Source of the DNA: an uncultured Kordiimonas sp.
GTDB lineage: Bacteria > Pseudomonadota > Alphaproteobacteria > Sphingomonadales > Kordiimonadaceae
Reading direction: 5' to 3'
NCBI GenBank assembly: GCA_947500295.1
Contig: CANMRM010000001.1
Location: forward strand, 1,116,001 to 1,180,000
Length of the DNA stretch: 64,000 nucleotides
Both the position numbers and the translations under genes were made by a program. A model generated the notes under the pieces. It was not told the origin of the DNA and made no database searches. It saw nothing but the letters and a program-made list of their open reading frames with translations. Numbering within the stretch: position 1 is the first letter of the stretch; every line of letters begins with the position of its first letter. Below are positions 26,938 to 35,815 of the stretch, piece by piece.

Positions 26938-27825
26938 TTATCTCCAGCCCGAGATGTTAAAACCAAAGCTGCTCTTCAAGATCTGATTATCAGCCGCATA
27001 ATAGTCCGCAAGCCGAGTCGCAAGCTCTTCGCTTATGGGCGGATATCGGAATTCTCTTTGCGACAAGGAAGCCGCCAGATTGACCACATTTTGTCTAAAG
27101 GAAACCGGAAAAATTCGTTTCAGCGCCGATTTTAGGAAAGAATCACCGGCAAAAAATCTTTGAAGCATTGGCAATCGGGAAACCGTTGCGGGATTGCTGT
27201 GGATATTATTCAAAGAAATCTCCGGAATGTTGAGGAACTTCCAAACATCATTCATCACGTACTCCTTGCAGGATATGAGGTCTTCAAACCGGAGAAGCAG
27301 TACATTTTTCCGCCCGAACTCAGACACAAACCGATCAATATGTACCCAATACCGGCCAGTCAGAACGTAGTGTTTTGGAAAACGACCCGTGTCGGCGACG
27401 CTTTCGGGCTTTTCCGCATTGAATAGATCTTTGTCGGGGTTACCGCTTTCCAGCCCAAGCCGATAGCCATGCCAATAATGGGAATACGCCCGATCCACAG
27501 GGTCGCGAAGTGAGATAATAATTTTCACATCGGAACCGCACATTTGCCTTATCCGGGTAGCCATCTTTGGGAAAACCATTGTTGGCGTGGCATCGCCGAA
27601 ATAGCGTGCGGTTTCAGCCCCTTCAAAAGGGAAGTTCATCAGATAGCGCGTCCAGTGTTCCCCAATTGCATTTCCTGCCAGGTCGAAGAAAGCGTCTTTG
27701 TCGAAAAAGGCGGGTTCCTTTTTCTCTGTCATGAAAATTTGCGGGTGGGACGCCAAGTGATCATACAGGGTGGTGGTCCCGCATTTCGGAGCTCCTGCAA
27801 TAAAGAGGTTTGGTGTATCTGTCAT
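26938..27825 (-). CDS. Sulfotransferase domain protein
   Basis: 295-residue cytosolic sulfotransferase that would move sulfate from PAPS to a hydroxyl. The 5'-phosphosulfate-binding loop is at residues 11-20 (GAPKCGTTTL) and the 3'-phosphate-binding strand and helix is IIISLRDPVDRAYSHYWHG. Its location between the flippase and a glycosyltransferase suggests it sulfates a sugar of the repeat unit. It would produce PAP, the substrate of the CysQ-like phosphatase at 5052-5924. It is separated by about 110 bases from the flippase gene. Confidence 0.87.
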   Translation of the reverse strand: MTDTPNLFIAGAPKCGTTTLYDHLASHPQIFMTEKKEPAFFDKDAFFDLAGNAIGEHWTRYLMNFPFEGAETARYFGDATPTMVFPKMATRIRQMCGSDVKIIISLRDPVDRAYSHYWHGYRLGLESGNPDKDLFNAEKPESVADTGRFPKHYVLTGRYWVHIDRFVSEFGRKNVLLLRFEDLISCKEYVMNDVWKFLNIPEISLNNIHSNPATVSRLPMLQRFFAGDSFLKSALKRIFPVSFRQNVVNLAASLSQREFRYPPISEELATRLADYYAADNQILKSSFGFNISGWR

Positions 27826-27936
27826 GAATGTTGCTCTTCAACGAAATGCCATGGCGAAAAAACTATGGTCTTCAAGTGGTGGACACTTCGCCCCGTTTTT
27901 TCCACAAACAATTTCGACTGGCCCCTGTGTTGCGGG

Positions 27937-29202
27937 TCAGCCAAGGCGGTTCAAAAACCGTTGCGAGAAAAGGAACGAAAGCATGTTCCAAAAAAGCATT
28001 GTCAGCGAAACCGCGATGGCAGCACCCTCAATTCCGTACGCGGGGATTAATAGGAACAACAAAACCAGGCACAGAAGTATTGCCGAAGCAAGAATCGCGG
28101 CAAAAACCAGCTCGTGACCACTCATCAGCAAAAAATTTCCAACGGACCCAAATAGTGCATTCAAAAACATACCGACGGCCAAAATTCGAAGCACATTCGT
28201 GGCCCCAATAAACTCGGGCCCCAAAATTGCCAGGGCAACACCAGGAAAGTATAAAAGCGTGAGAAATATCGGGGTGGCTAAGCCACCTGCCATCAACCTG
28301 GAGAGCCTCAACAGTCTTTCAATCTCGCGACGATCCAGCTCAGAATAAGCCGCCGCGAGTTGCGGCGCAATCACAAGGTTAACTACCTGTAGTATGACCA
28401 GGACCAAGAAGCCGAAACTATAGGCAGCGGCGTATTGACCTACTTCAGCGGCGGGCACTTTGGTTCCAAGGACCATGACATCAACCTTGTTGAGCACGAT
28501 TCCAAGAATCGCCACAAGTAGATAACCTTTAGTGAGATGGAAAACGTCGATCACCGAAACCCCCGATGAGTTCAGAGAGTCATAGTTACGTCTTTCGGCA
28601 AGTGACTTCCAAGCCCAGAAAAGAGAAATAACAAAAGCGAGGGAAATGCCAAACCCATATCCGAAAAGCACCTCGGAAGTGGATACATCTTCTTTCAGAA
28701 AAACCATGGCAAATATGAGGACCAGTACCACTGTGGGCCGAATAGCCTGTGAGGCTAAAGTCGATGAGACTACGCACCCCATAGCTCGAAGCATTGCCTC
28801 GTTCAGCATCGTCAGTGCAACTATCGGACTTGCGACCAGCACAAACGCTGCAATCACGCCAAACTGGCCGCGTACTATGAGTACAGCCGATGCAATAATT
28901 GCGCAAATTGTTGCCGAAACTGCAATCAGTAAAACGGCGCTGAGAAAAAACTGTGTGATCTCTGGCCATTCCCGACTCTTAGATGCCAACGTTCTGGGCG
29001 TTACCCACTTGATCGCCAATTGCTCTGTCCCGAAATTGATAAAGATTGCGGCAACAGCAAGGATTGAAGTAGCAATGGAAAAAATACCGTACCCATCCGC
29101 ACCCAATACGCGGGCGGTATACAAGTTGAGCATAAATCCAATGCCCATTCCGACTGTACGGATCGCCAGAGTGGGACCAACCTTTGTTCCTATTGTCGCC
29201 AA
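27937..29202 (-). CDS. Oligosaccharide flippase, Wzx/MATE-like
   Basis: About 421 residues with 12 or more hydrophobic helices and the N-terminal signature TVGMGIGFMLNLYTARVLGADGYGIFS typical of polysaccharide-exporting MOP flippases. It flips the undecaprenyl-linked repeat unit across the inner membrane for Wzy. The longest frame starts with TTG at 29244 inside the upstream aminotransferase gene. A TTG at 29202 (LATIGTKVGP) with GAGAGG ten bases upstream follows that stop by 13 bases and is preferred, though both are non-ATG starts. Confidence 0.85.
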   Translation of the reverse strand: MATIGTKVGPTLAIRTVGMGIGFMLNLYTARVLGADGYGIFSIATSILAVAAIFINFGTEQLAIKWVTPRTLASKSREWPEITQFFLSAVLLIAVSATICAIIASAVLIVRGQFGVIAAFVLVASPIVALTMLNEAMLRAMGCVVSSTLASQAIRPTVVLVLIFAMVFLKEDVSTSEVLFGYGFGISLAFVISLFWAWKSLAERRNYDSLNSSGVSVIDVFHLTKGYLLVAILGIVLNKVDVMVLGTKVPAAEVGQYAAAYSFGFLVLVILQVVNLVIAPQLAAAYSELDRREIERLLRLSRLMAGGLATPIFLTLLYFPGVALAILGPEFIGATNVLRILAVGMFLNALFGSVGNFLLMSGHELVFAAILASAILLCLVLLFLLIPAYGIEGAAIAVSLTMLFWNMLSFLFSQRFLNRLG

Positions 29203-29215
29203 ATCGTGCGTCCTC

Positions 29216-30316
29216 TCAGCAACGGTATGCGAGCACGGAGTCAATCACCTTCTGGAGGTCGTCGTTGGTCATGAATGGGTCTATCGGCAAACTCAAAATG
29301 GTGTCCGTCAGCTTTTCAACTGGCGATAGAATGTCCGCATCGTGAATTCGACTAGCATATGCCTCCGACAAGTGCGGTGGGACTGGATAGTGAATAAGCG
29401 TGTTAATGTTATTGGCTTCTAGATGGGCTTTTAGTCCGTCGCGCGCGCGATGCTGAACGACGAAAAGATGCCAGACTGGCTCGGCCCAGTTGCAAACGAT
29501 TGGCAGTTTTAGGTCATCTACTTCGGAGAGGGCTTGCAAATACTCAGCGGCCAATGCCCTACGAACCGCATTTAATTCGTCCAGATGTTTCAATTTCACG
29601 CGCAGAAAAGCAGCTTGCAGTGAATCTAGTCTAGAATTCAGTCCGACAAAGTCGTGGTGATATCTCACATGTGATCCATAGTTTCGTAACGCACGAATAT
29701 GCTCAGCCAATGCACCATCGTTGGTTACAATGGCACCACCATCACCAAATGCGCCAAGATTCTTGCCGGGGTAGAAACTAAAACCAGCAGCATGCCCGAT
29801 CGTGCCGGACCTTCTACCCTTGTACAATGCACCATGAGCTTGTGCCGCGTCTTCAATCACTTTCAAACCATGTTTTCGTGCGATGGACATGATGGGATCC
29901 ATGTTGGCCGGATGACCGTACAAGTGAACAGCAATGATGGCACGCGTTCTTTCAGTGATCGCAGTTTCAATTCTATCAGGGTCTATATTGAACCGGTCCG
30001 CTTCCGGTAAAACAGGAACTGGCTTGGCTCCTGACAAAGTGACTGCAAGCCATGTCGCTATGAATGTGTGCGCCGGTACAATTACCTCGTCGCCGTCCCC
30101 GATATCAAGGGCCCGCAGAATAAGGTGCAGTGCATCCAGTCCGTTCCCAACACCTACGCAATGTTTCGCGGAACAATATTGGGCAAACTCCTGTTCAAAC
30201 GCGTTGACCTCGGCCCCCATAACGTACCAGCCAGATTCCATCACCCTTTGATAGGCAGCGTCGAATTCGGCCTTCTGAGATCGGTAAGTTTTTCCTATAT
30301 CTAGGAATTTCACCAT
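29216..30316 (-). CDS. fdtB: DegT/DnrJ/EryC1 aminotransferase, FdtB-like
   Basis: 366-residue PLP-dependent sugar aminotransferase. The cofactor lysine is K185 in [14 protein letters not shown], and D156 in [11 protein letters not shown] binds the pyridine nitrogen. With the FdtA oxoisomerase immediately upstream (overlap 7 bases) it is best read as FdtB, which converts dTDP-3-keto-6-deoxygalactose to dTDP-3-amino-3,6-dideoxygalactose (Fuc3N). QdtB, giving the gluco isomer, is the alternative. The precursor requires RmlA and RmlB, which survive here only as fragments (31856-32110), so those activities must come from elsewhere in the genome. Confidence 0.82.
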   Translation of the reverse strand: MVKFLDIGKTYRSQKAEFDAAYQRVMESGWYVMGAEVNAFEQEFAQYCSAKHCVGVGNGLDALHLILRALDIGDGDEVIVPAHTFIATWLAVTLSGAKPVPVLPEADRFNIDPDRIETAITERTRAIIAVHLYGHPANMDPIMSIARKHGLKVIEDAAQAHGALYKGRRSGTIGHAAGFSFYPGKNLGAFGDGGAIVTNDGALAEHIRALRNYGSHVRYHHDFVGLNSRLDSLQAAFLRVKLKHLDELNAVRRALAAEYLQALSEVDDLKLPIVCNWAEPVWHLFVVQHRARDGLKAHLEANNINTLIHYPVPPHLSEAYASRIHDADILSPVEKLTDTILSLPIDPFMTNDDLQKVIDSVLAYRC

Positions 30317-30732
30317 TGGTCTTTCTCACTCTCAACCGCTTTCCGAAACTTGGCATAGTTTCGAAAATAGTCTTTCTCATCATAAAAATCGGAAGCCAAC
30401 ACCATGCACACCGCTCCTTCAGAAAAATCCGTAATGTCACGCCAAATCATCGGCGGTAAATATAGGCCGACATTCGGTGCGCACAAATGTTCGACACGCT
30501 GATCACGCGCATCATCCAGGTGAACTGTAAAACTGCCGTTGATTGCTATCAGGATTTGCCTCAGGGCTGCGTGACCATGTGCGCCACGATTAGCCCAGCC
30601 CGGCACATCATATATGTAATATACACGACGGATTTCAAATGGAATATGTCGCCCGCTTTCAATGAAGGTCAGATTGCCTCGTTGATCTTCTATCTTGGGA
30701 AATTCCACTAGCTCGCATTGCTGAACTGACAT
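30310..30732 (-). CDS. fdtA: dTDP-4-oxo-6-deoxyglucose 3,4-oxoisomerase, FdtA/QdtA family
   Basis: 140-residue cupin of the WxcM/FdtA family. The beta-barrel runs from [17 protein letters not shown] through [11 protein letters not shown], and [19 protein letters not shown] carries the active-site histidines. [17 protein letters not shown] completes the fold. It moves the keto group from C4 to C3 of dTDP-6-deoxyhexulose. Its ATG overlaps the stop of the GNAT gene (TAATG), and it overlaps fdtB by 7 bases, so the three form one translationally coupled unit. Whether the product is galacto (FdtA) or gluco (QdtA) cannot be settled here. Confidence 0.86.
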   Translation of the reverse strand: MSVQQCELVEFPKIEDQRGNLTFIESGRHIPFEIRRVYYIYDVPGWANRGAHGHAALRQILIAINGSFTVHLDDARDQRVEHLCAPNVGLYLPPMIWRDITDFSEGAVCMVLASDFYDEKDYFRNYAKFRKAVESEKDQW

Positions 30733-31712
30733 TAGTTCTTCCTCAAATCCCAGCTGAAAAAGTTATGTACAACGCTACCGGCGCCAAAGCTTCTTTTGTA
30801 TCGATATAGAGTATCATTCAGAACCTGTCCTCCATGAGTGTTGCTGATTCCGAAATCGAAATAGCGAAATCCACGTTCTGCATAGTAGGAAATCGCACTT
30901 CCAAGCAAAAAATCGAGAGCTCCATCGGCATGCGCGCTCCTCCGAGAAGCAATGTATTGGGAATGAGCAACTAATTTCTTGTGATTGAACATCAAAACTC
31001 CAGCAACAAGCTCTTGATCTTTTCTCGCGGAGAAAAGTTGAATATTTCGCGGAAACTTTTGACAAAGCTCCCTTAATTCTGAAAAAGAATGCACTGGTGC
31101 TGTATTGTGTTCATGTCTCAAGTTTTCTTGCAACACCACAAAAAAATTTTCCAGGTCACCATGGCCTTCGTGGATCTCGATGCCGCGATTTTGCCCTTTT
31201 CGAATCTCATATTTCCGTCCTTTCGTCAGCTTCCCGCGGTTGGATAGGTCAATTGTAGAACTTAGGTCGCATCGGTATAGAGACGCCCCGAGACGAAAAA
31301 ACGCGTAACTGTCATCTTGGTATGGGGCATTGCAGAACACATGTGGAACCTGTTTGATCTGGAACAGCTCGATTCCCTGCTCGGAATAAAGGCCCTTTAG
31401 CAACTCAAATGTATCAATTACTGCCTGCCCTCTCAATGTTCCATCGACGACCAAGCCCCCATAGGTGATCCCCGGATGGCTGATGATCGTTTTCTCTGAA
31501 CTTGGGTCCAGTGCGGCGGGAAATAGCGCAATCAGTTTTCCATTACGTGAGATCATCATGGATTGATCTTTGAACTTGTGTCTGTGATACGATAAAAATT
31601 GCCGCGTGTGTAGAAAAGTCCCGTTAATGGATCTAGTTTCTACAAAGTGATCCCATTCGTCGAAGCGGGCCGGGCCATACGGCATGATTTCCATTTTGGT
31701 GGCACTATTCAC
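30732..31712 (-). CDS. FemAB/GNAT-type acyltransferase of the Fuc3N module
   Basis: 326-residue protein with a duplicated GNAT-like fold as in FemAB-type transferases. The basic stretch KLTKGRKYEIRKGQNRGIEI joins the halves, and the C-terminal part (GALDFLLGSAISYYAERGFRYFDFGISN) resembles the acyl-CoA-binding half. The gene precedes fdtA with a one-base stop/start overlap. The usual FdtC acetyltransferase is a left-handed beta-helix protein and is absent; this protein may supply the N-acyl group on Fuc3N instead, which is inference. A GTG start at 31712 was used; ATG 31694 is possible. Confidence 0.7.
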   Translation of the reverse strand: MNSATKMEIMPYGPARFDEWDHFVETRSINGTFLHTRQFLSYHRHKFKDQSMMISRNGKLIALFPAALDPSSEKTIISHPGITYGGLVVDGTLRGQAVIDTFELLKGLYSEQGIELFQIKQVPHVFCNAPYQDDSYAFFRLGASLYRCDLSSTIDLSNRGKLTKGRKYEIRKGQNRGIEIHEGHGDLENFFVVLQENLRHEHNTAPVHSFSELRELCQKFPRNIQLFSARKDQELVAGVLMFNHKKLVAHSQYIASRRSAHADGALDFLLGSAISYYAERGFRYFDFGISNTHGGQVLNDTLYRYKRSFGAGSVVHNFFSWDLRKN

Positions 31713-31855
31713 GATGATTGCAGTCTCTTCCTTGATCCAGTGACATGTAGGTGAGCAGATGCGAGTGTTTCTTGTTCGAGCAGAGCGAATGGCAAATCCC
31801 AGAATTTTTCGGAAAATTAAGGGCTAAATTCCTATCGGACATGTCCATGCAGTCT

Positions 31856-31990
31856 TTAACGGCGCTCGTATGTAGCGACGTAGTGTGCGGTGTAGAGCAG
31901 ACTGTCATCAGTGTCGTATCCTACCATGCGTATCCGCGTCCCATGGTTTCTACGGTCAACTGGCCATGCAGAAGATACACCTCGTTGATA
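31856..31990 (-). pseudogene. Remnant of rmlA (glucose-1-phosphate thymidylyltransferase), C-terminal piece
   Basis: In two frames the minus strand reads INEVYLLHGQLTVETMGRGYAW and then DDSLLYTAHYVATYERR. This matches the C-terminal region of RmlA, whose usual form is roughly YLxxGDLxVxxMGRGxAWLDTGT followed by DSLL...IERRQ. A frameshift falls at the W-L-D-T-G position. Weak similarity may continue to about 31800. The piece follows directly on the N-terminal piece of rmlB, so a deletion has fused two genes of the dTDP-sugar pathway. Confidence 0.75.
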
Positions 31991-32110
31991 CTCGAAATTT
32001 CCCGCACAGGTTAGCTTATACAGATTGAAGATTGGTTCTTGCGAAGCCTCAAGCCAATCCAGAACGAAATTCGTCCCGATGAATCCGGTGCCGCCGTTGA
32101 CGATTATCAT
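31991..32110 (-). pseudogene. Remnant of rmlB (dTDP-glucose 4,6-dehydratase), N-terminal 40 codons
   Basis: Begins MIIVNGGTGFIGTNFVLDWL and continues to NLYKLTCAGNFE, which is the Rossmann nucleotide-binding start of RmlB (normal form: [21 protein letters not shown]). The sequence then switches to the RmlA remnant. The catalytic domain is gone. The ATG overlaps the stop of the wbpP remnant upstream, so the gene was once part of the same operon. Confidence 0.85.
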
Positions 32111-32111
32111 C

Positions 32112-33130
32112 TCATTTCTCGTGGTTGTTTACGTACCAGACGATTGTGGTCTGCAGTCCATCGGTGACGCTGTAGTTGGGATGGTAGCTAAGCAATCAGG
32201 AGGATTTCGAGATGTCCGCCAACTATGTTTCACATCCCCGGCGCGGTAGTCTCGATGGGTTGGCTCGGTTTCGGCGGCAACACCATGCGCGATTAGGTTA
32301 TCTCGCAGCAAGGCGAAGAGTTCGTTCAACGTTGTCTGCTCCCCAACTGCCATATTGTAGACTTAGTCGCGTGCCTCTGGCCCGGCGGTCGCTGCCAGGA
32401 GATTGGCCTGAACAGCGTTGTCAATAAAGGTGAAATTGCGGCTGGTGTAGCCAACAGCATTTATGAGCACCATCTCCCCATTCAGGAACGAGGATATCGA
32501 GGTGGGAATCACGGCAGCATATGAGCCGTTCGAGTTGTGCCTCTTTCCAAAGACATTGAAGTAGCGCAGGCTTATAGTATGAAAACCGTACGTACGGGCA
32601 AACACCTCCGCGTAGAGTTCATTCACGTGTTTTGTCACCGCATGCGGGCTAAGTGGTTTACCTATGATTTCTTCGGTCTTGGGCAGGCCCAGATGGTCGC
32701 CATAGGTGCTGCCGGCGCACGTAAAGCTCTCTACTTTGGCGTCGCGAGAGGCGACAAGTATGTTCATGAAGCCACCAATATTGACATGATCGGTGGAAAT
32801 CGGGTCATCCAGACTACGCTTTACGCTGCCCAACGCTACCTGATGCAAGACATGGTCCACACCCGCGCAGGCCTGTGCGCAATCTCCAGTGTTGTGGATG
32901 TCGCCACGAATGAAAGTGAACCTCTCCCATTGCGGCGGCGTTACCTGTGTGGCGACTTCGTCCAAGTTGTGCTGAAATCCGGTAGAAAAATTGTCGAGCC
33001 CTACCACATGTTGATCGAGCATGAGCAAGGCTTCTAGAAAATTGCTGCCTATGAATCCGGCGACAACTGTCACGAGCCAAATTTTCGGACTCGCGGCTAA
33101 GGCGTCTCTGACGTGTTCGATCCGTCGCAT
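32112..33130 (-). pseudogene. Decayed UDP-GlcNAc/GlcNAcA 4-epimerase (WbpP/TviC)
   Basis: From ATG 33130 ([12 protein letters not shown]) the product follows WbpP/TviC over most of its length: [54 protein letters not shown], then [20 protein letters not shown]. Damage is visible at several points. The first glycine of the TGxxGFIG motif is valine, the SSSTYGD segment is shortened, the catalytic Tyr of YxxxK is His ([11 protein letters not shown]), and a TAA at 32363-32365 interrupts the frame. Beyond it the same frame continues as VYNMAVGEQTTLNELFALL, then a second frameshift precedes the end at 32112. It should not be functional. The frame upstream of 33130 overlaps tviB and is not used. Confidence 0.88.
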
Positions 33131-33140
33131 GTATTTCACC

Positions 33141-34418
33141 TTATAGCCGCAGGTCGGCGGCACCGATCGCAAGGATGCCTTTCACGTCAAAGATTACTGC
33201 CCTAGGTATTCCAAACTTCTTGATACCAGAATGCCCCAGTTCGATGAACTGCCTGTGCCCTACCGCCACAACGATTGCGGAGTAACGAGACGGCTCAGGT
33301 GTCGTTGGCAAGCAGACGACGCCCAACTCTTTTTCTACTTCCTCGCGATCGACCCATGGGTCATAGATATCCACATCCACGTTGTATTCTTGCAGGTTCT
33401 TCGCAATGTCTATGACCTTGGTATTTCTGACATCCGGACAATTCTCTTTGAAGGTAAGACCGAGAATCAGGACCTTGCTGCCGATCACGGGGAGGCCTTT
33501 CCGGAGCATTGTCTTGACGGTCTGATCGGCAACGTGCGCCGCCATGCTGTCGTTGATCCGGCGACCCGCCAGAATGACCTCGGGATGGTAACCGAGCTGT
33601 TCGGCTTTGTGGGTCAAGTAGTAAGGGTCTACACCGATACAGTGTCCACCAACGAGTCCAGGGCGGAACGGGAGGAAATTCCATTTTGTTTCCGCAGCCT
33701 CCAGAACTTCCAGAGTGTCAATCCCAAGGCGTTGGAAGATCAGCGACAGCTCATTCATTAGCGCGATGTTCAGGTCGCGTTGCGTATTCTCAATCACTTT
33801 GGCCGCTTCAGCAACTTTGATGCTTCTTGTCAAATGCGTTCCCGCGGCGATAATCTGTGAATACATGTCATTGATCGCCATGGCGACCGACGGCGTGGAG
33901 CCGCTTGTTACCTTCTTGATGGTTGGAAGCCGATGCTCCTTGTCACCAGGATTGATGCGTTCTGGACTATATCCGCAGAAAAAGTCTGCGTTGAATTTCA
34001 GTCCGCTCGTTTTTTCCAATACGGGGACACAATACTCTTCGGTCGCTCCTGGGAATACCGTAGACTCGTAGATGACCACATCCCCGGCCTTAAGGGCCTT
34101 GCCGACAGTCTCGCTGGCCTGCAGAAGTGGGCCCATATCCGGACGATTGAAGTGGTCGATCGGGGTCGGAATAGTCAGGATGAAAACTTGGCAATCTTTG
34201 AGGTCCTCTGGGTCGCAGCTATAGTCCAGGTAACAGGCTTCTTGGAGTTCATCGAAGCTGCATTCAAGGGTGCGGTCCTCTCCCTCCCTCAACTCATCGA
34301 CCCGTCGGACATCGATATCGAAACCCAACACTGGTCGGATTTTGCCGAACTCCGCCGCGAGGGGAAGGCCTACATATCCGAGGCCGATAACGGCGATTTT
34401 TTTCCCATCAAAATTCAT
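33141..34418 (-). CDS. tviB: UDP-N-acetylglucosamine C-6 dehydrogenase, TviB/WbpO type
   Basis: 425-residue NAD-dependent dehydrogenase oxidising C6 of UDP-GlcNAc or UDP-GalNAc to the uronic acid. The N-terminal Rossmann motif is [14 protein letters not shown], the central region has [13 protein letters not shown] and [14 protein letters not shown], and the catalytic cysteine is C260 in [15 protein letters not shown]. The C-terminal UDP-binding domain begins [15 protein letters not shown]. Nothing appears broken, in contrast to the epimerase next to it. An AGGAAC ribosome site precedes the ATG. The product could feed the AsnB-like amidotransferase for an amidated uronic acid. Confidence 0.93.
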   Translation of the reverse strand: MNFDGKKIAVIGLGYVGLPLAAEFGKIRPVLGFDIDVRRVDELREGEDRTLECSFDELQEACYLDYSCDPEDLKDCQVFILTIPTPIDHFNRPDMGPLLQASETVGKALKAGDVVIYESTVFPGATEEYCVPVLEKTSGLKFNADFFCGYSPERINPGDKEHRLPTIKKVTSGSTPSVAMAINDMYSQIIAAGTHLTRSIKVAEAAKVIENTQRDLNIALMNELSLIFQRLGIDTLEVLEAAETKWNFLPFRPGLVGGHCIGVDPYYLTHKAEQLGYHPEVILAGRRINDSMAAHVADQTVKTMLRKGLPVIGSKVLILGLTFKENCPDVRNTKVIDIAKNLQEYNVDVDIYDPWVDREEVEKELGVVCLPTTPEPSRYSAIVVAVGHRQFIELGHSGIKKFGIPRAVIFDVKGILAIGAADLRL

Positions 34419-34430
34419 AGTTCGTAGTTC

Positions 34431-34775
34431 CTAGGTGATTGTTGTCCTAGCCAGCCACAAAAATCCGAAGTGGATTTTCTGGGCTGTAGTGGACACCTGC
34501 TTGCGCGGCGATGTGGACAATGTCGTCAAGCTATAATTCGTCGGCAAGCTTATCGAATTTGGTATGATCTTCGAGGCCTTCGAGCATTCCCTCGGTTGCA
34601 AAAAAAACCGGGATTCTGCAGCAGCATCGCGTTGCGTCGCTGCATTAAAGTGAGTCATAGAGTCCGTCGTCCTGTCACAGCTATACACCCGGAATCCTTC
34701 GGCCAGAAGGAGCTGAGCCAGATGAAACCTGACGAAATCGGCGGTGCCGGTTATAAGTACTTTGCGTTGTGTCAC
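34431..34775 (-). pseudogene. Remnant of UDP-glucuronate 4-epimerase, N-terminal third
   Basis: Starts MTQRKVLITGTADFVRFHLAQ, where the family has TGAAGFIGFHLA, so the nucleotide-binding glycines are lost. Similarity jumps between frames: NAMLLQNPG in one, ATEGMLEGLEDHTKFDKLADEL then a stop then LDDIVHIAAQAGVHYSPENPLR in another. These match the start of UDP-glucuronate epimerases (MLLxNPxF, EGMLED, VIVHLAAQAGVRYSLENP). The remaining two thirds are missing; tviB follows directly. Confidence 0.85.
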
Positions 34776-34793
34776 TTTGGACTCAATCGTCGT

Positions 34794-35147
34794 TCAAGAC
34801 TGTGCAGAACCGGCTTCCAATTCCGAGCTCAACGCCTCTATTTCTTCCTTCAGTGCATCGTACTCTTCCATCTTGCGCACCAAAAACGCACGCGTCAGTG
34901 CTGACTTCTGAGCGATGCCTTTCGGCGTCAAAAGGTAGGCATACCTGCGCTTATCTTCTGCGGCAGTGAAATTGCCCAACTTCACTAGTCCCTTGTCGAT
35001 CAGCGCGTTCAACGCGTAGTGCATCCCGCCGACACTGACTCCGACGGCTTCTGCCAGCTCTCGCTGAGACATCTCGGGATTCTCTTGCAGGAGGCAGAGC
35101 ACGCGAAAATGGGTGTCCTTCTGCAGCTCGGTGCGCTTGCTGGTCAT
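34794..35147 (-). CDS. MarR family EPS-associated transcriptional regulator
   Basis: 117-residue winged-helix protein. Residues 10-70 form the DNA-binding domain (FRVLCLLQENPEMSQRELAEAVGVS, VGGMHYALNALIDKGLVKLGNF), the wing reads EDKRRYAYLLTPKG, and the C-terminus is a helical dimerisation segment (MEEYDALKEEIEALSSELE). It belongs to a family found at the head of exopolysaccharide clusters. It is the first gene of the minus-strand operon and probably regulates it. Its target site is unknown but should lie in the 35.15-35.8 kb intergenic region. Confidence 0.88.
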   Translation of the reverse strand: MTSKRTELQKDTHFRVLCLLQENPEMSQRELAEAVGVSVGGMHYALNALIDKGLVKLGNFTAAEDKRRYAYLLTPKGIAQKSALTRAFLVRKMEEYDALKEEIEALSSELEAGSAQS

Positions 35148-35815
35148 TTCTAGGAGTATCTCAGGCTACCGCACAAGGACTGCCCATGGGACACCTTGTT
35201 ATATGCAAGCGTGATTTCAAGAATGTAATAGGCATCGTTCAGTTTTGAGCAATAGCAAATGCTGCGCGCGCTAACAAGTGGGGAATTTGAAACTATCGAG
35301 AAATTTTCGTCGCTACTAGCGCAGAAGCAGTCGCCGAACTGCGCAGCGAGGGGTCCGACCTCCGTGGGGCCACACACCTGCGGCAGGTCGCGATTGGCGT
35401 TCATTCGCCAATAAGACGTAGCCTGGATATGTGACAGGCTCATAACTGAACTACCTCGTCAGCACAAGGCCAACCCACGACGACATCTGGGTGTTATTCC
35501 CTAGCTAAGTGTGCCGATGGACAACCTTTTCTCAGAAGTTCAGAGGACATGTATAAATTTGCATCATTCACTTTTGAACGATATTCTTACTCTATGTTTG
35601 CAACAAGGCCCTATTGTTAAGAAAAGATTACAAGCAAATGGACATTAATGACAGCTGACAATATTAGATATAGGCAGTTTCGAATGTACCTACAGAGTGA
35701 CTTGTGAACTCTATTTGGAAGCTAGCCCATCTGCTATCGGTCTGATTACTCAACAATAATTGTTTGGGCTGTTATGTTTATTAGCTTAAATCATCACTGC
35801 GGAAAGAGATGCTTG
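35148..35815. promoter_or_regulatory. Divergent intergenic region between MarR regulator and NusG-like gene
   Basis: About 670 bases with no supported gene. The right two thirds are AT-rich and lie upstream of the plus-strand polysaccharide operon, so it should hold both divergent promoters and the MarR operator. No -35/-10 pair or clear palindrome can be defended by eye. A 97-codon minus-strand frame at 35150-35443 has no recognisable composition and was not accepted. Confidence 0.5.

Noticed and set aside
35150-35443. 97-codon minus-strand frame in the divergent intergenic region
   Set aside because: No recognisable domain, unnatural composition, no ribosome site, and it would occupy the probable promoter of the MarR gene.
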